NCBI GenBank assembly: GCA_029935325.1
Contig: JAOZKO010000142.1
Span: forward strand, 1-7,001
Source of the DNA: Bacteroidales bacterium
GTDB taxonomy: Bacteria; Bacteroidota; Bacteroidia; Bacteroidales; UBA1556
Length of the DNA stretch: 7,001 nucleotides
Direction of reading: 5' to 3'
In this document: positions 1 through 6,467 of the stretch, in pieces
How positions within the stretch are numbered: the stretch's first letter is position 1
Layout: every line of letters begins with the position of its first letter
The notes under the pieces: model-generated
What the model was told of the DNA's origin: nothing
Seen by the model: only the letters and a program-made list of their open reading frames with translations
The model's database searches: none
Made by a program: the position numbers and the translations under genes

Positions 1-229
1 TATACGCAGTATTTTATAATTTATATTGTAAAACAAATGATACTGATTAGTTACAGATTATCATAATATTTCAAAATACTTTACCACTCTAAATCCTGTA
101 GCCCCCATTTGTAAATGATTGCTTTAAAAACGAAAATAATCCAGTTTTTAGTGTTTTCTTACAAAGACTATATATTTCATACCTTTGTAGCCATAAATAA
201 TTTCCATTGATTAACATAAAATCCAAGAT
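1..229. other. Non-coding 5' region upstream of the hydrolase gene
   Basis: I see no convincing open reading frame, RNA gene or terminator here. The stretch is very AT-rich with stops in all frames. Its only clear signal is a Bacteroidota-type promoter near 180-187. A small palindrome, CATTTGTAAATG at 106-117, is too short and AT-rich to interpret. The end of any upstream gene must lie outside the window. Confidence 0.6.
180..187 (+). promoter_or_regulatory. Bacteroidota -7 promoter element (TACCTTTG)
   Basis: TACCTTTG matches the Bacteroidota -7 consensus TAnnTTTG exactly. It lies 42 nt before the hydrolase ATG, so transcription would start around 193-196 with a leader of roughly 35 nt. The -33 partner is weak: the T-rich TGTTTT at 152-157 is the nearest candidate, 22 nt upstream. 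The assignment rests on the consensus match and position. Confidence 0.6.
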
Positions 230-1696
230 ATGAAATTCTTCAAATATGTTTTAAAAACAGTTTTAATAATTCTAATTATTGGAATAGGGATATACTTAGT
301 CCGAGCTTTTGATTCTCGAAATGGCCCTACATTGAGCCTATGGCACACCATAAAACCTAGTCCAGAACTACTGTTAAATAAAGAGTTTTCAAGTTTTGAA
401 GAATTTGTAAAAGCGGATAAAGAATATATAAAAGAAAATTTTAAGAAAGTAGAATCCACCCAATTATCTGATTTTGAAAGGTATAATCCACAGGGCAAAA
501 GTTATTCGCTAGTGGGAAATAATAATTATAATTCATCTTTTGTAATGGACCCAGGAGAGGCAAACACAAAGGCCGTAATTGTACTTATTCATGGTTTAAG
601 TGATTCGCCTTATCATATTCATGATTTAGGAGAATATTTCAAAAGCAAAGGGTATTATGTTTTTGGATTAAGAATGCCAGGGCATGGAACATTACCAAGT
701 GGGCTATTGGATGTGAGCTGGCAAGATTGGTATAAAGCTGTGCAATGGTCGATGAAGCAAGCAGGTGAATTGGCTAAGCAAAGAGGGGGTATTGAAGTTC
801 ATATGGGTGGTTTTTCAACAGGAGGATCGCTTTGTATTCACCATAGTTTACTGTCTGCTGAGGATGAAAGCCTGGTGAAGCCAAATAAGGTATTTTTATT
901 TTCACCAGCAGCAGGAGTCGATAAAATGGCAGTAGTTGCTTCTTGGCATAAAGGCTTAAGCTGGTTAGGATATTTTCAGAAATTCGCTTGGCTAGATATT
1001 CTCCCCGAATACGACCCGGCAAAATATATGTCGTTTACAAAAAATGCTGGCAGGCAAGTATTCCTTTTATGTGAAGAGAATAAGCACCTTGCAGATAAAA
1101 TAAATAAGAACAAATTAAGACATAAGCTCCCATCATTTATAGCTTTTGAATCTTGGGTAGATGCTACCGTTATTGTCAATGACTTGGTAGATTTCTATAA
1201 AAATATTGGTGATGAAAATGATTTGCTTGTTCTGGTTGATGTTAATAGGAACTTATCATCATTTATGAAACCTAAAATTGGAGAGAGACTTCCTAAAGAT
1301 ATTAATCTTGATAAAAGTGATGTGTTTGCAACGCATATTATTGCAAATAAACTTGATAGCTTGGGCAGAATGAGTAATATGGCAAGTATTTTCTCTTTAG
1401 AAAATGGCAGTTATACTTCTGATTTATATAGTGATGAAGATTCCCAATGGCCCGAAAACTTTTTCGCATTATCACATATTGGATTACCAATTTCTCCTTC
1501 CAATAAATTATATGGTGAGAAATCGTATTTGAGCAGCCTTCAAGTTCATGGCGAAAGAAATGTTCTTTTAGTACCTTCAGCAGATATTATGCGAATTCGT
1601 TATAATCCATTTTTTGATTTGATGACTCTGGAGATTGATCGGTTTATTTTGGAGGAGGATTTGAACGCGGATTTGAACACAGATGACGCTGATTAA
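230..1696 (+). CDS. Membrane-anchored alpha/beta hydrolase (serine hydrolase family)
   Basis: The 488-residue protein starts with a short basic end and a hydrophobic helix (residues 9-24) with no clear cleavage site, so it is probably a signal anchor holding the catalytic domain outside the inner membrane. The alpha/beta hydrolase core runs from about 112. HG at 121-122, in VIVLIHGLSDSPYH, is the oxyanion-hole motif. RMPGHG (148-153) is typical of the lysophospholipase/S33-like group. GFSTG (194-198) is the nucleophile elbow with Ser196. Asp311 (in WVDATV) and His416 (in ALSHIGLP) are the likely acid and base. These last two are about 105 residues apart, much wider than in small lipases, so there is an insertion at about 320-410. 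The substrate cannot be told: esterase, lipase or peptidase are all possible. The final 12 residues (477-488, D/N/L/A/T only) are encoded by an intergenic-type repeat and look acquired. The ATG is preceded by no Shine-Dalgarno, as usual in this phylum, and follows a good promoter. It is probably monocistronic. Confidence 0.88.
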   Translation: MKFFKYVLKTVLIILIIGIGIYLVRAFDSRNGPTLSLWHTIKPSPELLLNKEFSSFEEFVKADKEYIKENFKKVESTQLSDFERYNPQGKSYSLVGNNNYNSSFVMDPGEANTKAVIVLIHGLSDSPYHIHDLGEYFKSKGYYVFGLRMPGHGTLPSGLLDVSWQDWYKAVQWSMKQAGELAKQRGGIEVHMGGFSTGGSLCIHHSLLSAEDESLVKPNKVFLFSPAAGVDKMAVVASWHKGLSWLGYFQKFAWLDILPEYDPAKYMSFTKNAGRQVFLLCEENKHLADKINKNKLRHKLPSFIAFESWVDATVIVNDLVDFYKNIGDENDLLVLVDVNRNLSSFMKPKIGERLPKDINLDKSDVFATHIIANKLDSLGRMSNMASIFSLENGSYTSDLYSDEDSQWPENFFALSHIGLPISPSNKLYGEKSYLSSLQVHGERNVLLVPSADIMRIRYNPFFDLMTLEIDRFILEEDLNADLNTDDAD

Positions 1697-1712
1697 ACGG
1701 ATTAACACGGAT
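1658..1712 (+). repeat. Degenerate GATTnAACnCG repeat overlapping the hydrolase 3' end
   Basis: Successive units start with GAT: GATTTGAACGCG (1658), GATTTGAACACA (1670), GATGACGCT (1682), GATTAAACG (1691) and GATTAACACG (1700), ending near GATATTT at 1710. Unit lengths are 12, 12, 9, 9 and 10. The first units are read as hydrolase residues 477-488, and the TAA stop (1694-1696) falls inside the fourth unit. From memory, sequences of this kind (GATTAACACGGAT-like) occur as dispersed intergenic repeats in many bacterial genomes. Their role is unknown. Confidence 0.6.
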
Positions 1713-1738
1713 ATTTTTTAATACCTTAGATAATACAA

Positions 1739-1828
1739 CCTCTGCCTTAATCTTAACCTCAACCTTAACCTCTGCCTTAATCTTAACCTCAACCTTAACC
1801 TCTGCCTTAACCTCTGCCTCAACCTAAA
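1739..1828 (+). repeat. Hexanucleotide array (CCTTAA/CCTCAA/CCTCTG), with a 30-bp higher-order unit
   Basis: Fifteen hexamers lie in perfect phase. The order is CCTCTG, CCTTAA, TCTTAA, CCTCAA, CCTTAA, then the same five again, then CCTCTG, CCTTAA, CCTCTG, CCTCAA, CCTAAA. The first two groups of five (1739-1768 and 1769-1798) are exact 30-bp tandem copies, which points to a recent duplication. On the minus strand the units read TTAAGG/TTGAGG. No gene overlaps it. It lies between the hydrolase and the promoter of the next gene. Confidence 0.85.
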
Positions 1829-1901
1829 AACTTCCCTTTCCCTGTCTTTGCCTCTACCGATAGTTATCGGCACCTAAAGGATGGACAGGAAAAGGAAAGT
1901 T
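1829..1901. repeat. Palindromic element inside the hexamer array
   Basis: Two 18-nt arms (1829-1846 and 1884-1901) are inverted repeats with two mismatches; the left arm holds CTTCCCTTTCCCTGTC and the right arm GACAGGAAAAGGAAAG. Both mismatches are C/A on the plus strand and G/U on the minus strand, so a minus-strand RNA would pair along the whole arm. The 37-nt loop contains a second perfect hairpin, CCGATA-GT-TATCGG (1857-1870). The hexamer array stops just before this unit and resumes just after it, as if the unit had been inserted. There is no T-run, so it does not look like an intrinsic terminator. Confidence 0.65.
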
Positions 1902-1902
1902 T

Positions 1903-1932
1903 CCTCAACCTTAACCTCATTCTCAACCCTAA
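1903..1932 (+). repeat. Right-hand remnant of the hexamer array
   Basis: Five more hexamers in phase with one another (CCTCAA, CCTTAA, CCTCAT, TCTCAA, CCCTAA) follow the palindromic element. They share the unit type of the array at 1739-1828 but are more degenerate. The intervening 74 nt are not a multiple of six, so the two halves are out of phase with each other. Confidence 0.7.
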
Positions 1933-1965
1933 CAATTATCACCAAACACCCATAATAATTAAGTT

Positions 1966-1973
1966 TACATTTG
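1966..1973 (+). promoter_or_regulatory. Bacteroidota -7 promoter element (TACATTTG)
   Basis: TACATTTG matches TAnnTTTG exactly and lies 86 nt before the ATG at 2060. Transcription would start near 1980, giving a leader of about 80 nt that includes the small palindrome at 2021-2034. I see no good TTTG-like -33 element 19-22 nt upstream, which lowers confidence. Confidence 0.5.
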
Positions 1974-2008
1974 TGCTTTATTTTTAATAATCACTTTTTA
2001 TAAAGTCT

Positions 2009-2051
2009 CAATTCAACAATCCGATAGATATCGGAACAACAATTCAACAAT
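2009..2051. repeat. 12-bp direct repeats flanking a CCGATA/TATCGG hairpin
   Basis: CAATTCAACAAT occurs at 2009-2020 and again, identical, at 2040-2051. Between the copies are 19 nt that begin with the hairpin CCGATA-GA-TATCGG (2021-2034). The hairpin core matches the one at 1857-1870 except for one loop base. It would lie in the 5' leader of the T9SS-cargo gene, ending 25 nt before its ATG. It could be a small inserted repeat with a duplicated target, or a transcription-factor or RNA hairpin site. The sequence alone does not decide. Confidence 0.6.
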
Positions 2052-2059
2052 TTAAACAT

Positions 2060-2872
2060 ATGAAACAGATACTTACAGTACTTAGTATATCAGCAATTAT
2101 CTTATTAGGAATGGTATCAGCCTTAACAAATGCTGGAGGGTCGCCAGGAGCAAAAACAGGTTCTACTGCTGATGGAAGCAATTGCACCCAATGTCATGCA
2201 GGAACAGCTCAAACAGTCACCTCATGGATTAGTTCAGACATACCCGCAAGTGGTTATATTGCAGGGCAAACATATACCATTACTCTTATTGGCACTCACA
2301 CTGGAGTAGCACGCTTTGGCTTTGAAATAACAGCAGAAGATGCTTCAAATAATAAGGTAGGAACATTTATTATCACTAATGCTGGACAAACAAAATTGGT
2401 AAATTCTAATAATGCTGTTTGCCACACCGGCAACGGACTTACACCAACTAATGATAGTAAAGCTTGGTCGTTTGATTGGACTGCTCCTAGCGTTGGGACA
2501 GGCGATATTACTTTTTATGCTGCGCTAAATGCTGCTGATGGAAATATGACTACCAGCGGAGACGTAATATATCTTACAAGCCAAACCATAACTGAAAATA
2601 ACAGTGTTAGCATTAAGCAGAATTCAACAACAAAGGAGCAAATTAATTTATATCCTTCTGTGGTTGATAATAACTTAAACCTACAATGGGAAAACTTGGA
2701 TGTAAAACAAGTATTGATTTATAGCATTACTGGTCAGCAGCTTATGCAATATGACATTGAGAACGGAAGCAATAGTATTAAATTAGATGTGAGCAGTTTA
2801 AGCAAGGGAACATACCTATGCTATTTTGAAGTAAATGGCGAAGCAGTGGTGAAAAGATTTGTTAAAAAATAA
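2060..2872 (+). CDS. Secreted CxxCH choice-anchor V (reeler-like) protein with T9SS type A sorting domain
   Basis: This 270-residue protein is built for export. Residues 1-25 form a Sec signal peptide with a likely cut after ALTNA (25/26). Just after it comes GGSPGAKTGSTADGSNC, leading to the c-type motif CTQCH (Cys42, Cys45, His46), the usual opening of the choice-anchor V family, which resembles eukaryotic reeler domains. The beta-rich domain runs to about 178 with recognisable segments ARFGFEI (84-90), WSFDWTAP (136-143) and GTGDITFYAALN (146-157). His80 and His122 are candidate second ligands if a heme is attached (inference). After a short linker, residues 195-270 form a type A T9SS sorting domain: INLYPS at the start, then VLIYSITGQQL, LDVSSLSKGTYLCYF and a final basic VKRFVKK. 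The protein should therefore cross the outer membrane by the type IX system and be released or surface-attached. Its biochemical role is unknown. It is followed by a convergent gene and seems monocistronic. Confidence 0.9.
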   Translation: MKQILTVLSISAIILLGMVSALTNAGGSPGAKTGSTADGSNCTQCHAGTAQTVTSWISSDIPASGYIAGQTYTITLIGTHTGVARFGFEITAEDASNNKVGTFIITNAGQTKLVNSNNAVCHTGNGLTPTNDSKAWSFDWTAPSVGTGDITFYAALNAADGNMTTSGDVIYLTSQTITENNSVSIKQNSTTKEQINLYPSVVDNNLNLQWENLDVKQVLIYSITGQQLMQYDIENGSNSIKLDVSSLSKGTYLCYFEVNGEAVVKRFVKK

Positions 2873-2886
2873 GATTCTACTAGTAT

Positions 2887-3004
2887 TTTAATGCGAGAAT
2901 GCTTTAATGCTTAAATATCTCATACAGATAACCACTTGTCATTATGACATTTGATTTTTCTGTCTTATTTCTGCATTAAAGCATTAAAGCATTGAAGCAT
3001 TAAA
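2887..3004. repeat. 118-nt imperfect palindrome of 8-bp units between convergent genes
   Basis: The left arm (2887-2912) carries TTTAATGC twice around a variant unit, GAGAATGC. The right arm (2979-3004) carries the reverse complement as GCATTAAA and GCATTGAA units, with one more GCATTAAA unit at 2973-2980. The arms pair over 26 nt with only three adjacent mismatches. The apical region holds a perfect small palindrome, TGTCAT-T-ATGACA (2937-2949). It starts 14 nt after the stop of the T9SS-cargo gene and ends 41 nt before the stop of the kinase, so it could end transcription from both sides. There is no T-run after either arm, so it is not a textbook intrinsic terminator. The unit tandem array suggests a repeat element. 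Confidence 0.7.
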
Positions 3005-3045
3005 TTCATGCAAGTGCCAGAAATAAAGGAAGTTCTAAATAACCC

Positions 3046-6000
3046 CTAACTTTCAACAAGCATATACTTAGTTACAACATCACTTAATTCTTTTCCTCTA
3101 ATAGGTTTTGAGATAAAATCATCACAACCTGCCAAAATTGCTGTATGTCTTTCTTCGCGTGTGGAGTATGCTGTTTGGGCAATAATTGGCAATTGTGGAC
3201 GAAAAACCTTGATTAGTCGTGTTGCCTTAAAACCTGTCATTATAGGCATTTTCAAATCCATCAGCACTAGATCAATATTAGAGTTTTCTTTACATATTTC
3301 TATAGCCTCCTCGCCATGTTTTGCGTGTAATATTTTTATATCTACATCAAGATGCTCTAGCAAAGTCTCAATATATAGAAAATTTATCTCTTCATCCTCT
3401 GCAATTAAAACAGTGTATATATCTTGCTTTCCTTCAATGCCAAAATCACTACTCTCTTTCTTTGATTTTGGTTTTACAGCTCTATAAGGTATGGTAATGC
3501 AGAATGTAGAACCTTCCCCTTTTTTAGATTTTAAAGTGATATTTCCACCAAGAAGCTCAGCATTTTCTTTAGCAATTGACAAGCCTAAACCTAAGCCTCC
3601 AACACTTCTCGATAATTCTTTTTCCTCCTGCGAAAAACGATTGAATATGGTTTTTAGATTTTGCGATTGGATTCCAATACCAGTATCTTTAACAAATATC
3701 TCCAATTGTGGATGCTTCGAATCTTCTTTTAGTTTATAACCAAACTCAATATAACCTTCATTGGTAAACTTCAAGGCATTTTCAAGCAAATTGCTTAGTA
3801 TTTTATTCAGCTTTGTTTTATCAGTAAATATAAAACTCTCCACATCCGATAGCCCTTTTTTCAAATATAAAGGTATTTTATTCTCTTTGGCTGTAATATC
3901 AAATATAGAAAACTGCTCCAATAGCAAATCATTCAAGCAAATCTCTTCATCAATTGCTTTCACTTGTTTGGTACCAAGTTTAGAAATCTCCAAAATATCA
4001 TCAATAATCCGCATTAATTGTTTTCCACTATTTTGAATAACCTTCACATATTGCTTCCGCTTTTCACTTGATAGCTCATCGTTATTCAAAAAGCTAGAAA
4101 AACCCAATATTCCATTCATTGGGGTACGAATTTCGTGGGACATATTATTGATAAACTCAGTTTTTAGTTTATCACTTTCTTCAGCTCTTTCTTTAGCTTC
4201 CAATAATTCGTTTTCGGCTTCCTTCTGATTAGTTATATCTCTAAACTCAACAACTCTAACCGTTTTTCCCTTATAAGGTATTGCTCTTGCTTCCAACCTT
4301 AAAGGATAAACCTCTCCATTTTTGCGAACACCTAAAGACTCATATGCAAGCTCATAACTAGCTAAGATATTTTCCATTACTTTCGCTCTAGAGTTTTCTT
4401 CAATCAGCAATAAACCATCCATTCCAATAAGCTCATCAACTTTAAAACCCGAAATTTCAGCAAGACCTTGATTACAATCTAATATTATTCCTTTATCGTG
4501 TATTGCTATTCCGCCAAAAGATGCATTATGCAAGGCTTTAAATCGCAATTCACTTTCCTCAACTTTATTCTTAGTGTGTATAAGTTGTTCGTTCGTTAGT
4601 CTATACTCCCTATTTAAAACCGAAAATTCGGCATTTTGTTTTTGCAGTTCAACTTCAATCTTTTTCTTATAAGTTATATCCGAAATAGAAACAATAACTT
4701 TTGAATAATCATCAATTGCAACAAATTGAATTATTGCGGTAATAAACGTTCCATCAGCCCTAATAAATTCTGTCTCTCCCTTAAATGATTTTGACCCATC
4801 AGCAATAGCAAGAAGCTCTTTTTTAAAGGTTATATAGGATTTATCATTGAATGTATCATCTATATTATTTATTAACTCCTCTTTATCTTCCACTCCAAGC
4901 AAATCTAATGTTGCTTCATTTACGCTTATAATTTCAATGCTAGAGGCACATTTCAATACAAATTCGGGGTTTTTATCTAGATATTTCTCCAGGCTTTTGA
5001 CTTTTGACTTTTTATCTAATAGCAGTTTCCTAACAGATGTAAAGTCTTCTTCCCAAAGGGAAACAGGGTTTTTTTCGAATAGTTTCCGAAAACTAATTTC
5101 ATTTTCTTCAGCAGCACTTATTGCCTCTTTCAGTTGTAATTCACGCTTTCTTGCTTCAGTAATATCCTGAACAGATCCTATAACCTCAATAATATTATTG
5201 TCATCATCAAAGCATAGTTTATTTGTTCCAAATACATATTTCTCAGTTCTAAGTTTAGTAATAATTCTATAATAAAAATTACGCTCCTTTTTTTCTTGCA
5301 GCATTTTCCTAATATTCTCTGATACTAAATCCATATCATCGGGATGAATAAATTTAGCTGCTGTTTCGAAATTATCTCCAAATTCTTCGGGGCTAATACC
5401 ATGTATTGCACACATATTATCCGACCATTTAACAAAACTAGTTTTCAAATCCCATTGCCAACTTCCTAATTTCGCAGTACTTTCAGATATATTAGATATA
5501 TCAATAGACCTCCGATGCTCATACTCTGCCTCGTTTTTTTCAATAATTAACGAAAGTTCTCGAGCATAGGAATCGATTAGTCTTTGTTCAAAATAATCAA
5601 TAAATGGTAAATCCTCCGTATATCCAATAGTCAATTTACCAACCTCAAGGCCTTTAATAATAATATTTGCAGATAAATGCTTTTGCCCTTCCGGTAAATT
5701 ATAGCCTTCGATATTTGTATATACCTTTCCATTATGCTCAAGCTTGGCAAATACTTTATCGGGGAATTGCATGCTTTCAGTAAGAATTGTATTGATGAAT
5801 TTTTGGTAAATACTACCAATATTGTCATACTCATACCTGAGCAAACTCAATGAATGCAGACCATTTAATTCTTTAACTCTTTCCTTTAATATTAACTCAC
5901 TTTCTTCTATTTTTGATTTGCTACAAAGAAGTTGTTCATTGGTTGCTAAATACTCTTTATTTAAAGAAGCATATTCCTCATTTTTTACTTTTATCTCTAT

Positions 6001-6399
6001 TTCATTCTTCTTAATTTCATTTATATCATGATAAGTCGACACCTTTGAACCATTATCAAGAAGAAAGCTTTTTATGCTAAAATATTTATTTGAGACAGGG
6101 TGTTTTAGTTCATAAACAATTGATTCGCCTTTTTTTTGCTGTTCGAAAACGCACCATTCGCATATATCATCTTTCCCATAGATAGCCTTATAACACTTCT
6201 CTCCTGTTTTGTCTCCCCCAATCAATTTTATCATCGGACTATTTAAATATTCTATTGTATAATCCGGAGAATTAATATAAATACCATCATTTATAGAATC
6301 AACAATTTTATTTTGTCTATCAATGGTATCATCTCTTGCTTTTGTATTAAGAGAATCAATCTTTTTATCTAATTCCTCATATGTTGGTTTCTTCTTCAT
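3046..6399 (-). CDS. Cytoplasmic multi-PAS hybrid sensor histidine kinase/response regulator
   Basis: The 1117-residue protein has no membrane segment, so it senses an internal signal. The start MKKKPTYEELDKKI is the usual opening of PAS kinases of this kind and supports the ATG. Domains in order: N-terminal coil; PAS (about 30-128) with Cys69, Cys80 and Cys83; coil (141-175); GAF-like region (about 178-290, weak); PAS_3-type (about 305-416, with IHPDD at 351-355 and SVQDITEARKRE at its end); PAS with the NPVSLWEEDF insertion form (about 435-577); second coil (590-620); PAS (about 617-725); HisKA with MSHEIRTP (phospho-His755); HATPase with N-box NLLENALKF (870-878), G1 DTGIGI (905-910) and G2 GGLGLGL (934-940); receiver (about 995-1115) with acidic E1001/D1002, phospho-Asp1048 in LVLMDLKMP, Thr1076 and Lys1098. 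All catalytic residues are present. There is no output domain, so a separate Hpt or regulator is expected. It lies 49 nt downstream of a paralogous kinase and may be co-transcribed with it or use its own promoter. Confidence 0.95.
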   Translation of the reverse strand: MKKKPTYEELDKKIDSLNTKARDDTIDRQNKIVDSINDGIYINSPDYTIEYLNSPMIKLIGGDKTGEKCYKAIYGKDDICEWCVFEQQKKGESIVYELKHPVSNKYFSIKSFLLDNGSKVSTYHDINEIKKNEIEIKVKNEEYASLNKEYLATNEQLLCSKSKIEESELILKERVKELNGLHSLSLLRYEYDNIGSIYQKFINTILTESMQFPDKVFAKLEHNGKVYTNIEGYNLPEGQKHLSANIIIKGLEVGKLTIGYTEDLPFIDYFEQRLIDSYARELSLIIEKNEAEYEHRRSIDISNISESTAKLGSWQWDLKTSFVKWSDNMCAIHGISPEEFGDNFETAAKFIHPDDMDLVSENIRKMLQEKKERNFYYRIITKLRTEKYVFGTNKLCFDDDNNIIEVIGSVQDITEARKRELQLKEAISAAEENEISFRKLFEKNPVSLWEEDFTSVRKLLLDKKSKVKSLEKYLDKNPEFVLKCASSIEIISVNEATLDLLGVEDKEELINNIDDTFNDKSYITFKKELLAIADGSKSFKGETEFIRADGTFITAIIQFVAIDDYSKVIVSISDITYKKKIEVELQKQNAEFSVLNREYRLTNEQLIHTKNKVEESELRFKALHNASFGGIAIHDKGIILDCNQGLAEISGFKVDELIGMDGLLLIEENSRAKVMENILASYELAYESLGVRKNGEVYPLRLEARAIPYKGKTVRVVEFRDITNQKEAENELLEAKERAEESDKLKTEFINNMSHEIRTPMNGILGFSSFLNNDELSSEKRKQYVKVIQNSGKQLMRIIDDILEISKLGTKQVKAIDEEICLNDLLLEQFSIFDITAKENKIPLYLKKGLSDVESFIFTDKTKLNKILSNLLENALKFTNEGYIEFGYKLKEDSKHPQLEIFVKDTGIGIQSQNLKTIFNRFSQEEKELSRSVGGLGLGLSIAKENAELLGGNITLKSKKGEGSTFCITIPYRAVKPKSKKESSDFGIEGKQDIYTVLIAEDEEINFLYIETLLEHLDVDIKILHAKHGEEAIEICKENSNIDLVLMDLKMPIMTGFKATRLIKVFRPQLPIIAQTAYSTREERHTAILAGCDDFISKPIRGKELSDVVTKYMLVES

Positions 6400-6433
6400 G
6401 CTAATATATGATTAGGTCTATTTCGGGCAAAAA

Positions 6434-6467
6434 CAAATCTATTACTATCTATTTTTCTACTTTCAAA
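6434..6467 (-). promoter_or_regulatory. Candidate promoter for the 1117-residue kinase
   Basis: On the minus strand TAGATTTG (6441 down to 6434) matches TAnnTTTG, and TTTG (6467 down to 6464) lies 22 nt upstream as a -33 element. Transcription would begin near 6427, about 28 nt before the ATG at 6399. The -33 part overlaps the last codons of the upstream kinase gene. The motif is short and the region AT-rich, so a chance match is possible. Confidence 0.45.

Noticed and set aside
106..117. CATTTGTAAATG palindrome as an operator
   Set aside because: Short, AT-rich and about 70 nt upstream of the promoter element; expected by chance in such sequence.
211..498. Minus-strand 95-codon ORF over the hydrolase start
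   Set aside because: It overlaps the hydrolase signal-anchor region on the opposite strand and shows no recognisable protein features.
774..1179. Minus-strand ORFs opposite the hydrolase gene
   Set aside because: They overlap a well-supported gene with clear motifs, have no recognisable domains or promoter, and read as antisense shadows.
1739..1932. CRISPR array or true telomere
   Set aside because: The 30-bp units are directly adjacent with no spacers, and a short internal array of mixed hexamers between two genes does not indicate a chromosome end.
3161..4036. Plus-strand ORFs opposite the kinase ATPase and receiver domains
   Set aside because: Ser/Phe/Ile-rich translations typical of the antisense of a Lys/Glu-rich gene; the kinase frame is fully supported by motifs.
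4847..6031. ORFs in other frames across the kinase PAS region, on both strands
   Set aside because: No domains, no start signals, and complete overlap with the kinase reading frame.
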